Shown: positions 49,073-57,629, counted from the stretch's first letter. The stretch is DNA of 64,000 nucleotides from Geobacter sp. UBA5730 (GCA_002419465.1 DIGE01000012.1:17538-81537), one strand, 5' to 3'. Numbers and translations are program-made. Notes: generated from the letters alone by a model not told the origin.

Positions 49073-49327
49073 ATGGCAATGACTGAGATGCAGGAACTGG
49101 TCTTTGACCTGCGCGGCAGGATCTGTCCATCAACCCTGCTGGTGGCGATGAAGGAGATGAACGGACACCGCCAGGAACTTCAGGAGCGGGCAGTGCAGCT
49201 GAGACTGCTGGTGGAGAACCGGGATGCGACGGTGACCATCCCGGAGATGGCCAGGAATATGGGCTATGCGGTATCACTCAATAAAGTGGAGCAGCATTAC
49301 GAGATCACTATCAGTGCGACGGCATAG
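49073..49327 (+). CDS. TusA-like sulfur carrier
   Basis: An 84-residue SirA/TusA/YedF-family protein with FDLRGRICPSTLL at residues 11-23. The persulfide-carrying Cys18 is kept, but the usual CPxP is CPST, so the second Pro is missing, as in some YedF-like proteins. Preceded by GGGAGG. It probably hands sulfur (or selenium) to or from the YeeE transporter encoded just upstream. Confidence 0.85.
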   Translation: MAMTEMQELVFDLRGRICPSTLLVAMKEMNGHRQELQERAVQLRLLVENRDATVTIPEMARNMGYAVSLNKVEQHYEITISATA

Positions 49328-49355
49328 ACCTGGGAGGCAGCCAGGGGCAGGGCTC

Positions 49356-50174
49356 CTATGGTTCGCCCTGTTCGGCCCCGCTGGACAGCAGCACAATATC
49401 CACCCGGCGGTTTTTGGCCCGTCCTTCGCCGGTGGTGTTCTCAGCAACCGGACGGAATTCGCCGTAGCCAGTGGCAGAAAGATTCTTGGGGTCGACCTGA
49501 TAGGTCTTCATCATGTAGTGCAGCACGTTGGTGGCACGGGCGCCGGAGAGCTCCCAGTTTGAGGGAAACTGGGCGGTGCTGATCGGTATGGTGTCGGTAT
49601 GTCCTTCTACCCGCAGCGGATTACTGTACTGGGTCATGGCCTCAATAATGGTATTCAGGGTCTGGTAACCGGTCGGCTTGATGACCGCAGAGCCGGAGTT
49701 GAAGAAGCCGGCCTCCTTGAGGCTGACCACCAGTCCCCGCCGGGTGATGGAAAGTGAAACCTTATCCTGGGCGCCATGTTTGATCAGATAGGCCTCGATC
49801 GAAGACATGATCTCCTTGAACTCTCGTTCCTCAGCCTTGCCCTTACCCCCCCGGCCCTTTTCCAATCCACCCTGTTTCGGACCGGCCGGCGGCATTTTCG
49901 AAGACATCGGAACCACCGCCATCTCGGGTTTGATCGCCGGTATAATCCGAATATCCTCGGCAGGCAGCACCCCTTTCTGGCCGGCTGAGGCCAGGGTGGA
50001 GTAGCCGAAGGATTCCCGCAACGACTGCATCAGCTCTTCAGACTTCTTCTTATCCGTCTGACCCATGGCGTAGAGTGCCACAAACACGGCAAACAGCAAG
50101 GTCAGGAAGTCACCGTAGGAGACCAGCCAGCGTTCGTGGTTGGCATGCTTTTCAGGCTCTTTTTTCAGTGCCAC
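49356..50174 (-). CDS. motB: Flagellar motor stator protein MotB
   Basis: A 272-residue stator subunit. N-terminal single membrane helix with proton-carrying Asp22 in SYGDFLTLLFAVFVALYAM, a plug/linker region, and an OmpA-like peptidoglycan-binding domain with GHTDTIPI and NWELSGARATNVLHYMM. Minus strand, 8 bases after motA. Confidence 0.92.
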   Translation of the reverse strand: MALKKEPEKHANHERWLVSYGDFLTLLFAVFVALYAMGQTDKKKSEELMQSLRESFGYSTLASAGQKGVLPAEDIRIIPAIKPEMAVVPMSSKMPPAGPKQGGLEKGRGGKGKAEEREFKEIMSSIEAYLIKHGAQDKVSLSITRRGLVVSLKEAGFFNSGSAVIKPTGYQTLNTIIEAMTQYSNPLRVEGHTDTIPISTAQFPSNWELSGARATNVLHYMMKTYQVDPKNLSATGYGEFRPVAENTTGEGRAKNRRVDIVLLSSGAEQGEP

Positions 50175-50182
50175 AGCTGCTC

Positions 50183-50932
50183 CTAATGGTCGCCGCCCAC
50201 AAAGGCTTTTAGCTTCTGCTCGATGAAGTGGGGGTTCTCACCATTCTGGATGGCGATCAACCCCTCCAGGATCATTACCCGCCGCAACACCTCCGCCTTC
50301 ATCCTGATCTTGATCTTGGAGCCGATCGGCAGACAGATGATGTTTGCCACCATCAGGCCGTAGATGGTGGCGACAAAGGCCGCGGCGATACCGGCTCCCA
50401 GCTTTGTGGGGTCGGACAGGTTCGCCATGACGTGAATCAGGCCCAGCACGGCGCCGATGATACCGATGGTCGGCGCATAACCGCCTGCTGCCTCATAAAA
50501 TTCGGCGCTATGCTTTTGGTGATCCTCGTAGGCCATGATGTCGGCCTCCAGGGTCTCACGCAGCTTTTGCGGATCGATGCCATCCACCACCAGCGAGATA
50601 CCCTTCTTTATGAAGGGATCCTTGGCATTCTGGGCCTCCTGCTCAAGGGAGATCAAGCCGTTACGGCGGGCCTTGGTGGCATAACTGATAATATCCTTGA
50701 CCACCGCCTCATGATCCACCTTGCTGGGGAAAATGGCGATCCTGACATCCTTGAAGCCTTTGATGACAACCTCGAGCGGAAAGGAGATGAACACCGCACC
50801 AAAGGTACCACCCAGCACGATCAGGGCTGAGGTGGGTGAGATCAGTGCGCCGATATGCACACCTTCCAGGACAGCACCGCCGAAGACCGCGCCAAACCCG
50901 AGCACAATACCTATAATTGTTGCTAAATCCAT
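50183..50932 (-). CDS. motA: Flagellar motor stator protein MotA
   Basis: A 249-residue membrane protein of the MotA/PomA type with four hydrophobic helices: LATIIGIVLGFGAVFGGAVL, ALIVLGGTFGAVFISFPL, GGYAPTIGIIGAVLGLIHVM and GAGIAAAFVATIYGLMVAN, then a cytoplasmic tail. Forms the ion-conducting stator with MotB. Follows flbD by 3 bases on the minus strand. Confidence 0.93.
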   Translation of the reverse strand: MDLATIIGIVLGFGAVFGGAVLEGVHIGALISPTSALIVLGGTFGAVFISFPLEVVIKGFKDVRIAIFPSKVDHEAVVKDIISYATKARRNGLISLEQEAQNAKDPFIKKGISLVVDGIDPQKLRETLEADIMAYEDHQKHSAEFYEAAGGYAPTIGIIGAVLGLIHVMANLSDPTKLGAGIAAAFVATIYGLMVANIICLPIGSKIKIRMKAEVLRRVMILEGLIAIQNGENPHFIEQKLKAFVGGDH

Positions 50933-50935
50933 AGA

Positions 50936-51235
50936 TCAGCTATCCTGGTGGTGGAATGTGAGCTGTTGTTCACGTTCGTCCAGCTTCGGGCGGGCGAACT
51001 GTCCAAGCCGTTTGCGTTTCAGATAGTTGCGGTCGGCATGGATGCTGCCGGCTCGCCGCAAAACCGTGGTACGATAGGCCACAATCCGGTTCAGCAACAC
51101 CTGCGCCCGTTCGCGCACCAACAGGTGATGGCCATTTATCAGGGTGATGACGGTATCGGGGGTTTCCTCGATCGTCACGATTTGATCAGGGTTCAGCAGC
51201 ATCACCTGACGGTCCAGGCGGGTTACCAGGATCAT
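50936..51235 (-). CDS. flbD: FlbD-family flagellar protein
   Basis: A 99-residue FlbD-like protein: MILVTRLDRQVMLLNPDQIV continuing TIEETPDTVITLINGHHLLV is the conserved small domain. Its family is often upstream of motA-motB. The C-terminal basic extension (RAGSIHADRNYLKRKRLG) is variable. Same strand and 3 bases before motA, so one operon. Confidence 0.9.
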   Translation of the reverse strand: MILVTRLDRQVMLLNPDQIVTIEETPDTVITLINGHHLLVRERAQVLLNRIVAYRTTVLRRAGSIHADRNYLKRKRLGQFARPKLDEREQQLTFHHQDS

Positions 51236-51329
51236 GGGTTCCTCAAGTGGTATTTTTCGCTAAAAATATCAAACATCTAGATAAGGTCAAGCTTTTTCGG
51301 AAACAGCAGGGTTGGCCGGGCTGCCCGTC

Positions 51330-51458
51330 TCAGTCCAACATCGCATCTAGTGCGTCGGAATTGATATACTTTTCGGCGATTGCGTTGATCAATGCAATCT
51401 TTTCCGCATCTTCGGGACAGTGCTGGCCGGTTGCGAGAATGGAAATCTTCCTACACAT
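51330..51458 (-). CDS. 42-residue putative small protein downstream of pilZ
   Basis: A short open frame MCRKISILATGQHC followed by PEDAEKIALINAIAEKYINS and a leucine/aspartate end. Its ATG at 51458 overlaps the end of the PilZ gene (ATGTGTAG), which points to translational coupling. No family recognised; the sequence looks protein-like and not repetitive. It may be an unrecognised small protein or a decayed end. Confidence 0.4.
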   Translation of the reverse strand: MCRKISILATGQHCPEDAEKIALINAIAEKYINSDALDAMLD

Positions 51459-51816
51459 GGAGACGCGCCTCGTGGCGTTGCGCATGAAACGGCTGTTCAC
51501 ACAGGTCGAGATACTGCTGCTGACCACTGTGAAAACGGATGATCCGCACCCCCATGCCACTCTTTTTCACCAGATGGAACAGGTTCTGGGGCACCCGCTT
51601 GGCCCACATCACCCGCGCATCCAGGCTGATCACCTGCTCACCATGCAGCAGCTCTATCCTGAGCACAGTGTTGGGATTACTGACATTGGCGGTCTTGATG
51701 AACATGCCCATCGGCGACAGGTCTTCACTAAAGGCCCGCCTTTGCAGATCGCTGCCAATACCAAACTGGAGCGCTATCCGCTTCTTTGTGCGATGCTTGT
51801 CCCGTTTGTCAGACAT
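51451..51816 (-). CDS. PilZ-domain protein
   Basis: A 121-residue single PilZ domain. The c-di-GMP motif RxxxR is R9-TKK-R13 and DxSxxG is D32-L-S-P-M-G37, both intact, so it should bind c-di-GMP. It lies next to flbD-motA-motB and could tune motility or envelope functions in response to c-di-GMP. Starts at ATG 51816; a perfect palindrome lies 25 bases upstream. Confidence 0.87.
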   Translation of the reverse strand: MSDKRDKHRTKKRIALQFGIGSDLQRRAFSEDLSPMGMFIKTANVSNPNTVLRIELLHGEQVISLDARVMWAKRVPQNLFHLVKKSGMGVRIIRFHSGQQQYLDLCEQPFHAQRHEARLHV

Positions 51817-51840
51817 GCCATTCCCCCGCTCTTAGGAGTT

Positions 51841-51854
51841 GTCATACGTATGAC
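51841..51854. promoter_or_regulatory. 14-base palindrome upstream of the PilZ gene
   Basis: GTCATACGTATGAC is perfectly self-complementary and lies 25 bases before the pilZ-type ATG on the minus strand. It may be an operator. No regulator is known for it. Confidence 0.4.
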
Positions 51855-51992
51855 CAATAAGCATACCACAACCTGCCCACTTTGCAGCAAGCTATACAAC
51901 TATTTTGATGGCTGCGGCCAGGATAATCACATTGACATAGCGCTTGGAATCCTCTACGGTTAGCTCAGTTCTTTCATGCCAAAGCCAAGCAC

Positions 51993-52082
51993 CACCGCTA
52001 GGGGAGTTTCGACTGAGAGCGAGCCGTGAAGGCTTGCGACCCTTGGAACCTGATCCGGGTAATTCCGGCGTAGGGAAGCGGA
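51993..52082 (+). ncRNA. TPP (THI-box) riboswitch
   Basis: The THI-element is recognisable by its conserved blocks: CTAGGGGAG, CTGAGAG, ACCCTTGGAACCTGAT, and GGGTAATTCCGGCGTAGGGAAG (split here at the last two). It binds thiamine pyrophosphate and lies 70 bases before the thiS gene. An intrinsic terminator follows, so control is likely by transcription termination. Limits are approximate. Confidence 0.95.
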
Positions 52083-52104
52083 CGATTTTGAACAGACCAC
52101 GAAT

Positions 52105-52130
52105 CGCCGCCCCTTAAAGGCGGCTTTTTT
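52105..52130 (+). terminator. Intrinsic terminator of the TPP riboswitch
   Basis: CGCCGCC (52105-52111) pairs with GGCGGC (52119-52124), followed by six T residues. It sits between the riboswitch aptamer and thiS, so it is the expression platform. When TPP is bound the terminator is expected to form. Confidence 0.88.
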
Positions 52131-52150
52131 CATTGCAGGAGGTCAACGTC

Positions 52151-52351
52151 ATGCAGGTCACGATCAACGGAGAAATCAGACAGCTGAATGCCGGCACCAC
52201 AGTCCGGCTGCTGCTGGACCAGCTACAGATTCAGGCCACCCGGGTGGCCGTGGAGCTCAACCAGGAGATCGTCCCCAAGGCCGGCTACGCCGAGCGGACC
52301 TTGCAGGATGGCGACAAGCTCGAGATAGTCCACTTTGTGGGGGGAGGATAG
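52151..52351 (+). CDS. thiS: Sulfur carrier protein ThiS
   Basis: A 66-residue ubiquitin-fold protein ending with GGG-type tail (IVHFVGGG), the thiocarboxylate donor for thiazole. Start at ATG 52151 after CAGGAGGTC; the open frame begins a few codons earlier. [15 protein letters not shown] is a family block. First gene of the riboswitch-controlled thi operon. Confidence 0.95.
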   Translation: MQVTINGEIRQLNAGTTVRLLLDQLQIQATRVAVELNQEIVPKAGYAERTLQDGDKLEIVHFVGGG

Positions 52352-52355
52352 CGTT

Positions 52356-53135
52356 ATGGCAAAGGGTAAACTGACAATTGCGGGAAAAGAGTTCAATTCG
52401 CGGCTGATGGTGGGGACCGGCAAATACGCCTCCAACGAGCAGATGGTGGCGGCTTTGGAGGCCTCCGGCGCCGAGATCATCACCGTGGCGGTGCGACGGG
52501 TGAACCTGGCCGAGATGGGTAAAGGCTGCATGCTTGATTTCATCGACCAAAAAAAATACACCCTGCTGCCCAACACGGCAGCCTGCTTTACCGCCGAGGA
52601 TGCGATCCGCACCTGTCGGCTGGCCCGCGAAGCCGGTCTCTCCGACATGGTCAAGCTGGAGGTGCTGGGTGATGAAAAAACCCTTTTCCCCGATAATGAA
52701 GAACTGCTCAAGGCTGCCAAGGTACTGGTGGCTGAAGGCTTCACCGTGCTGCCCTACTGCAGCGACGACGTGATCCTCTGCAAAAAACTGGAGCAGCTGG
52801 GCTGCGCCGCCGTGATGCCGTTGGCTGCGCCGATCGGCAGCGGACTTGGCATCCGTAACCCCTACAACCTCAAGATCATCATGGAAGCGGTCAGCGTGCC
52901 GGTGATCGTGGACGCCGGGGTGGGCACCGCCTCTGATGCGGCCCTGGCCATGGAGCTGGGCTGCGATGGCATTCTGATGAACACCGCCATTGCCGGCGCC
53001 AAGGATCCGGTTGCCATGGCCCGGGCCATGAAACTGGGAGTGGAAGCCGGACGGCTGGCCTACGAGGCCGGGCGGATTCCGCGGAAGCTGTATGCAACAG
53101 CGTCCAGCCCATTGACCGACCTGATCGGTTCGTGA
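52356..53135 (+). CDS. thiG: Thiazole synthase ThiG
   Basis: A 259-residue TIM-barrel enzyme that forms the thiazole ring from 1-deoxyxylulose phosphate, ThiS thiocarboxylate and dehydroglycine. Segments [41 protein letters not shown], and [29 protein letters not shown] (split) are clear. Start at ATG 52356 after GGGGGAGG. Overlaps thiE by 4 bases. ThiH/ThiO is not adjacent. Confidence 0.95.
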   Translation: MAKGKLTIAGKEFNSRLMVGTGKYASNEQMVAALEASGAEIITVAVRRVNLAEMGKGCMLDFIDQKKYTLLPNTAACFTAEDAIRTCRLAREAGLSDMVKLEVLGDEKTLFPDNEELLKAAKVLVAEGFTVLPYCSDDVILCKKLEQLGCAAVMPLAAPIGSGLGIRNPYNLKIIMEAVSVPVIVDAGVGTASDAALAMELGCDGILMNTAIAGAKDPVAMARAMKLGVEAGRLAYEAGRIPRKLYATASSPLTDLIGS

Positions 53136-53749
53136 TCGACTTTTCGCTCTACCTGATCACCGACCGGCATCAGACCGCCGGACGTCCGCTGCTGGAGGTG
53201 GTTGAGGCAGCCCTGTCGGGCGGGGTGCGGGCGGTGCAGCTACGCGAAAAGGATCTCTCGCCTGTTGAACTGTATGAGCTGGCCTGGGAGCTGCGGGCAC
53301 TGACCAGCCGTTACGATGCCCGGCTGCTGATCAACGAGCGGATCGACGTGGCCCTGGCGGTGGAGGCCGACGGCGTCCAGCTGGGAATCAACTCCTTGCC
53401 GGTCACGGCGGCCCGGCGGATCGCGCCGGACCTGCTGATCGGCTATTCCAGCCATGCCGTTGGCGAGGCTGCCGCGGCCCTGGCCAAGGGGGCCGACTTC
53501 GTCACCTTCGGACCGGTCTTTGCCACACCTTCCAAGGCGGCCTACGGTGAACCATTGGGGCTGGCCGGGCTGGGCCGGGCCTGCGCATCAACTCAGGGGC
53601 CGGTCTTTGCCCTGGGAGGCATCAAACAGACCAACCTGCCACAGGTCACCGCAACCGGCTGCTATCGCGTGGCGTTGATCTCCGACATTCTGGCGGCGCC
53701 CGATCCGGCCGCCGCTGCCGAGGCCCTCCGGCGGGGTCTGCTTGTTTAA
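53132..53749 (+). CDS. thiE: Thiamine phosphate synthase ThiE
   Basis: A 205-residue TIM-barrel enzyme that couples thiazole phosphate and HMP pyrophosphate to thiamine phosphate. Key blocks: [44 protein letters not shown], and [18 protein letters not shown]. Starts with GTG overlapping thiG's stop (GTGA). Last gene of the thi operon. Confidence 0.93.
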   Translation: MIDFSLYLITDRHQTAGRPLLEVVEAALSGGVRAVQLREKDLSPVELYELAWELRALTSRYDARLLINERIDVALAVEADGVQLGINSLPVTAARRIAPDLLIGYSSHAVGEAAAALAKGADFVTFGPVFATPSKAAYGEPLGLAGLGRACASTQGPVFALGGIKQTNLPQVTATGCYRVALISDILAAPDPAAAAEALRRGLLV

Positions 53750-53793
53750 CTGCACACAACACGACGGTTTTTCGCGAGAACGATTCTGCTGTT

Positions 53794-54741
53794 ATGAGTA
53801 TTTTTGAAACTCAACATATCCATCCCGAGCTGCGGATTAACTCCTATGGCCACTACCTGCGCCGCCGCTTCGGCTGCCGGGTCAGCAAGGTCAATGTGGA
53901 CGCCGGTTTTACCTGCCCCAACCGCGACGGCAGCAAGGGTATTGGCGGCTGCATTTACTGTAACAACGTCTCATTTTCCCCCCGTGACACCCAGGCCGAG
54001 ATCAGCCTGGAAGATCAGCTGGCGTCCGGCATGGCCTACCACCGTACCCGGCTTGGCTCACAAAAATTCATCGTCTATTTCCAGAAGTACACCAACACCT
54101 ATGCCTCGGTGGAACATCTGGCCGATCTGTATCAACGGGCTCTGGCGGTGCCGGATGTGCTGGGAATCTCCGTCGGCACCCGGCCCGACTGCCTGACCGA
54201 CGAGGCGCTGGATCTTCTGAGCAGGCTGGCCCGTCAGCATTATGTCTGCCTGGAGCTGGGGTTGCAATCGACCGACGATGCCATCCTGGAGCGGATCAAC
54301 CGGGGACACTCGCTGGAGGACTTCATCGCGGCGGTCGGGCGGGCCAGCAGCCGTGGCTTTGATATCTGCGCCCACCTGATCTACGGTTTCCCCGGTGAGC
54401 AGCCGGGCGAGTTCGTAAAAGGCGCCGACCTGCTGAACAGTCTGCCGGGGATCAGCTCACTCAAGCTGCACCAGCTGCACGCGGTGGAGGGCACCGAGCT
54501 GGCCGCCATGTACCGGCGAGGCGAGTTCAGCCCGCTCACCTTGGAGCAGTACGTCAGCACCGCCGCCGATTTCCTGGAGCGGCTGGCACCCCGGGTCAGT
54601 ATCCAGCGACTGTACGGCTCATCGCCATTGGAGATCCGGGTGGCCCCGCAATGGGGTTTGAAGAACAACCAGATGTGGTATGCTGTGCTGAACGAGCTGC
54701 GCCGTCGTGGTTCTTGGCAAGGCATCAGCGTTAAGGAGTAA
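53794..54741 (+). CDS. TIGR01212-family radical SAM protein (YhcC-like)
   Basis: A 315-residue radical-SAM protein. The cluster motif is FTCPNRDGSKGIGGCIYCNN (residues 31-50), with C-x12-C-x2-C spacing, a hallmark of the YhcC/TIGR01212 family. GISVGTRPDCLTDEALDLL and LELGLQSTDDAILERINRGHS are also typical. Function in bacteria is unknown, possibly tRNA or cofactor modification. It precedes gltX by 3 bases. Confidence 0.87.
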   Translation: MSIFETQHIHPELRINSYGHYLRRRFGCRVSKVNVDAGFTCPNRDGSKGIGGCIYCNNVSFSPRDTQAEISLEDQLASGMAYHRTRLGSQKFIVYFQKYTNTYASVEHLADLYQRALAVPDVLGISVGTRPDCLTDEALDLLSRLARQHYVCLELGLQSTDDAILERINRGHSLEDFIAAVGRASSRGFDICAHLIYGFPGEQPGEFVKGADLLNSLPGISSLKLHQLHAVEGTELAAMYRRGEFSPLTLEQYVSTAADFLERLAPRVSIQRLYGSSPLEIRVAPQWGLKNNQMWYAVLNELRRRGSWQGISVKE

Positions 54742-54744
54742 TCT

Positions 54745-56142
54745 ATGTCCGATCTGCGCGTCCGTTTCGCCCCGTCACCCACCGGCTACCTGCACGTGGG
54801 GGGCGCCCGCACCGCCCTGTTCAACTGGCTGTATGCCCGCCATTTCGGCGGCACCTTTATTTTACGGATCGAGGATACCGACACCGAGCGCTCCACCCAG
54901 CAGTCGGTGGACGCCATCCTGCAGGGGATGGAGTGGCTGGGGCTGGACTGGGACGAAGGGCCGTTCTACCAGACGGACAATTTCCCGCTCTACAAGCAGC
55001 ATGTGCAAAAGCTGTTGGACGATGGCAAGGCCTACCGCTGTTGGTGCAGCCAGGAGGAGCTGGAGGCCAAGCGCGAGGCGGCCATGGCCGAGGGGCGCAA
55101 ACCCAAGTACGACGGCACCTGCCGCCATCGCCAGGATCAACCCCTGGACCAGCCCTTTGTCATCCGTTTCAAGGCCCCGGAAGAGGGGGAAACCGAGTTT
55201 TCCGACCTGATCAAGGGCAGGATCGCCTTCCCCAACGCCGAACTGGACGATCTGATCATCAGCCGTACCGACGGCACCCCCACCTACAACTTCTGCGTGG
55301 TGATCGACGACGCCCTGATGCGGATCTCCCACGTCATCCGCGGTGACGACCATGTCAACAACACCCCCCGCCAGATTCAACTGTATCAAGCATTGGGCTA
55401 CCCGGTGCCGATCTTTGCCCATGTGCCGATGATCCTGGGGAGCGATAAGGCCCGGCTTTCCAAGCGCCATGGCGCCACCAGTGTGATTGCCTACCGCGAC
55501 ATGGGCTACCTGCCTGAGGCGCTCAACAACTACCTGGTGCGCCTGGGCTGGAGCCACGGCGACGACGAGATCTTCTCCCGTCAGGAGATGATCGAGAAGT
55601 TCGACATCAACAGTGTCGGCCGTGCACCGTCGGTCTTCAACCCTGAGAAGCTGAACTGGTTGAACGCCCACTACATCAAGCAGGCTGACCCGGCCCGGCT
55701 GGCTGAGCTGTTGAAGCCTCACCTGGCAACCCACGGTGTGAGCGACACCAGCGCCGCTGATCTGGCCGGGGTGGTGGCCACCCTGCAGGAGCGAGCCCAG
55801 ACCCTGGAAGAGATGGCCGAGCGGGCACTGTTCTACTACCAGGCCCCCCAAGCCTACGACGAGGCCGCCCTGGCCAAGTTCGACAAGCCCCACCTGGCAG
55901 CGGTCTTTACGGTGGTGGCGGCCAAGCTGACCGCGGCCCAACCGGCTGACGCCGCTGCTGTCGATGCCCTGTTCAAAGAGCTCTGCGCCGAACACAGCTG
56001 GAAGATGCCCCAGGTGGGCCAACCGGTGCGGGTGGCCCTGTCCGGCAGCACCCAGGCCCCCGGCATCGGCGAGATCGTCATGGCGCTGGGGCTGGCAGAG
56101 ACCATAGCCCGGCTAGAGCGGGCCAAAGAGCGGGTGGCTTAG
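54745..56142 (+). CDS. gltX: Glutamyl-tRNA synthetase
   Basis: A 465-residue class I aminoacyl-tRNA synthetase. HIGH-type motif in [27 protein letters not shown]-type appears as [10 protein letters not shown]. Ends with the anticodon-binding helical domain. Preceded by TTAAGGAGTAATCT. Essential translation enzyme. The YhcC-like gene lies just upstream in the same direction. Confidence 0.96.
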   Translation: MSDLRVRFAPSPTGYLHVGGARTALFNWLYARHFGGTFILRIEDTDTERSTQQSVDAILQGMEWLGLDWDEGPFYQTDNFPLYKQHVQKLLDDGKAYRCWCSQEELEAKREAAMAEGRKPKYDGTCRHRQDQPLDQPFVIRFKAPEEGETEFSDLIKGRIAFPNAELDDLIISRTDGTPTYNFCVVIDDALMRISHVIRGDDHVNNTPRQIQLYQALGYPVPIFAHVPMILGSDKARLSKRHGATSVIAYRDMGYLPEALNNYLVRLGWSHGDDEIFSRQEMIEKFDINSVGRAPSVFNPEKLNWLNAHYIKQADPARLAELLKPHLATHGVSDTSAADLAGVVATLQERAQTLEEMAERALFYYQAPQAYDEAALAKFDKPHLAAVFTVVAAKLTAAQPADAAAVDALFKELCAEHSWKMPQVGQPVRVALSGSTQAPGIGEIVMALGLAETIARLERAKERVA

Positions 56143-56341
56143 AAACGAAAGCACGGTCTGCCGAGCATGCAGGCCGGGCTTATTAGTGATTTATTCGACT
56201 AGATAGGGGGCAGCCCTATGGCCGCCCCCAGCATTGTTATGCCGATTACATTCCACCTGCCATAGCTATAGGCTCTGCACTTGACGATGCAGGTAGTTTT
56301 ACATCAATTTTTGCTGCACTAAATACAGGAGGCAACGTAAG
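56143..56341. other. Non-coding stretch between gltX and toxin-antitoxin genes
   Basis: No gene seen. It contains a GC hairpin GGGGGCAGCC...GGCCGCCCCC (56206-56229) that overlaps another potential hairpin ATAGGG...CCCTAT (56203-56219). The 3' part looks lower in G+C than the flanking gltX gene, as often at a mobile-gene boundary. An AGGAGG at 56333-56338 may be the ribosome-binding site of the following TumE-like frame. Confidence 0.4.
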
Positions 56342-56524
56342 CTGAACGAGAGAGTGCTATTTGATCTGTATTGTGGTTTAACTGACGGCACCTGCATTAT
56401 CCGTTACGATAATGAACGCGGCAAGGGTGATCACCGGCATGTCGGGCAGCAAGAAGAAACATATCGCTTCACCACCCTGCGCAAGCTGGTGGAAGATTTT
56501 GAAGCGGATGTGGAGAGGATGTGA
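56342..56524 (+). CDS. TumE/DUF6516-like toxin, shortened or non-standard start
   Basis: An open frame reading VLFDLYCGLTDGTC then IIRYDNERGKGDHRHVGQ and ending KLVEDFEADVERM. The YDNERGKGDHRH block is diagnostic of the TumE family. The frame is only about 60 codons and lacks the N-terminal third of the family. No ATG exists; a CTG at 56342 is 4-9 bases after AGGAGG and a GTG is at 56354. It may be a decayed toxin or use CTG. Its stop overlaps the next gene's start region (ATGTGA). Confidence 0.6.
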   Translation: MNERVLFDLYCGLTDGTCIIRYDNERGKGDHRHVGQQEETYRFTTLRKLVEDFEADVERM

Positions 56525-56529
56525 ACGTT

Positions 56530-56898
56530 ATGAAAGAAAAACGTGACTTGAAAATCGGCATAAAAAGTGACAGCGAATTTTTCGACGAGTTAAAGTTGAT
56601 TGCCGATCGGCTTGATGACGGTTGGTTGCCGGAAAAAACGATCGAGCGGTTATATTTTGATAACCTGCCCATGCTGCTCAAGCATCTGACACCGAAACGG
56701 TTCGAACTGCTGAAAGAACTACGCCGCATGGGACATGCCAGTATCAATGCATTGGCAAAGCACCTCCACCGCCAGTATCGCAACGTGTTTGATGATGTCA
56801 AGGCCATGGAGCGTCTGGGGCTGGTTGAAAAGGATGCCAGCGGTCACTTTTACGTGCCTTGGGATGAGATTGACGCCACCTTCCGCTTGGCAGCTTGA
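56530..56898 (+). CDS. HTH-type antitoxin, TumA-like
   Basis: A 122-residue protein with a winged-helix-like domain in the C-terminal half: LLKELRRMGHASINALAKHLHR, then VFDDVKAMERLGLVEKDASGHFYVP. The N-terminal part DLKIGIKSDSEFFDELK and following helices fit antitoxins partnered with TumE. ATG 56530 is chosen; GTG 56521 three codons upstream overlaps the toxin stop. Likely binds DNA and autoregulates the module. Confidence 0.7.
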   Translation: MKEKRDLKIGIKSDSEFFDELKLIADRLDDGWLPEKTIERLYFDNLPMLLKHLTPKRFELLKELRRMGHASINALAKHLHRQYRNVFDDVKAMERLGLVEKDASGHFYVPWDEIDATFRLAA

Positions 56899-56932
56899 CC
56901 CTGAGTCGTTAGCAAAAGGCCTTGCTTTTGTG

Positions 56933-56958
56933 TTATGACCATGCTAGCGTGGTCATAA
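56933..56958. promoter_or_regulatory. Palindromic operator of the Phd/PIN module
   Basis: TTATGACCA (56933-56941) and TGGTCATAA (56950-56958) are perfect inverse complements around TGCTAGCG, whose centre GCTAGC is itself palindromic. It ends 16 bases before the Phd ATG, just before GGAGG. Position and symmetry fit autoregulation by the antitoxin or the antitoxin-toxin complex. Confidence 0.7.
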
Positions 56959-56973
56959 TTGGAGGCCTACACC

Positions 56974-57207
56974 ATGTCCCTGGCGCTATCTAAATCACAA
57001 TTCAAACCCCACTCGCTGGATTATTTCCGTCGCGTAGAGCAGAGCGGCGAGGAAATCATCATCACTGACCACGGTCGTCCGGTGCTGAAGGTGGTTCCCT
57101 ACGTAGCCGATCCTGAAGAGGCTTTTCGTGGTCTGCGTAACACAGTGTTGCGCTATGACGACCCGTGTGAGCCGGTGGGAACCGAAGAATGGGAAGCCCT
57201 GAAGTGA
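56974..57207 (+). CDS. Phd/YefM-type antitoxin
   Basis: A 77-residue Phd-type antitoxin: LSKSQFKPHSLDYFRRVEQS, EEIIITDHGRPVLKVVPY, followed by a short C-terminal toxin-binding segment ending TEEWEALK. The N-terminal dimer binds DNA. ATG 56974 follows GGAGG; an ATG five codons upstream (56959) lies in the operator region. Its stop overlaps the PIN gene's GTG (GTGA). Confidence 0.85.
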   Translation: MSLALSKSQFKPHSLDYFRRVEQSGEEIIITDHGRPVLKVVPYVADPEEAFRGLRNTVLRYDDPCEPVGTEEWEALK

Positions 57208-57599
57208 TCGTACTTGATACGCATGCCTTGGTCTGGTGGATCAATGATCCTGGCCAGTTAAGCAAAACCGCCCAGGCTGTCATTGAAGAGGCCCGTAAAA
57301 ACAAAACCCTGTATGTCTCCTGCATCAGCTCCTGGGAGATCGCCCTGCTAGTGCAACGCAACCGCCTGCAACTGACCCTGGATGTGCGCGACTGGCTGGC
57401 CCGCTGCGAGGCGCTTCCCTTTGTCACGTTTATGCCGGTGACCACCGCGATTGCCGTTGAATCGACCCGTCTGCCCGACTTCCCCCACGCTGATCCGGCT
57501 GATCGCATCATAGTCGCCACCGCCCAGTCACTAGGGGCTAGACTGGTTACCAAGGATGAAAAGATACATCTATACCGTAACCTGCAGTCAGTCTGGTAA
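57204..57599 (+). CDS. PIN-domain toxin (VapC-like)
   Basis: A 131-residue PIN nuclease: VLDTHALVWWINDP with Asp5, SSWEIALLVQRNRLQL with the conserved Glu, and DFPHADPADRIIVATAQ with the distal Asp pair. Metal-dependent RNase, likely toxin neutralised by the Phd protein. I chose GTG 57204 because it overlaps the antitoxin stop; an ATG at 57189 is inside the antitoxin gene. The ending LVTKDEKIHLY is typical. Confidence 0.85.
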   Translation: MIVLDTHALVWWINDPGQLSKTAQAVIEEARKNKTLYVSCISSWEIALLVQRNRLQLTLDVRDWLARCEALPFVTFMPVTTAIAVESTRLPDFPHADPADRIIVATAQSLGARLVTKDEKIHLYRNLQSVW

Positions 57600-57629
57600 A
57601 CACTTCCACCCCTCACGAAAGAACATAAC

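Noticed and set aside
54862..56022. Antisense open frame over gltX
   Set aside because: Shadow; gltX motifs are complete on the plus strand.
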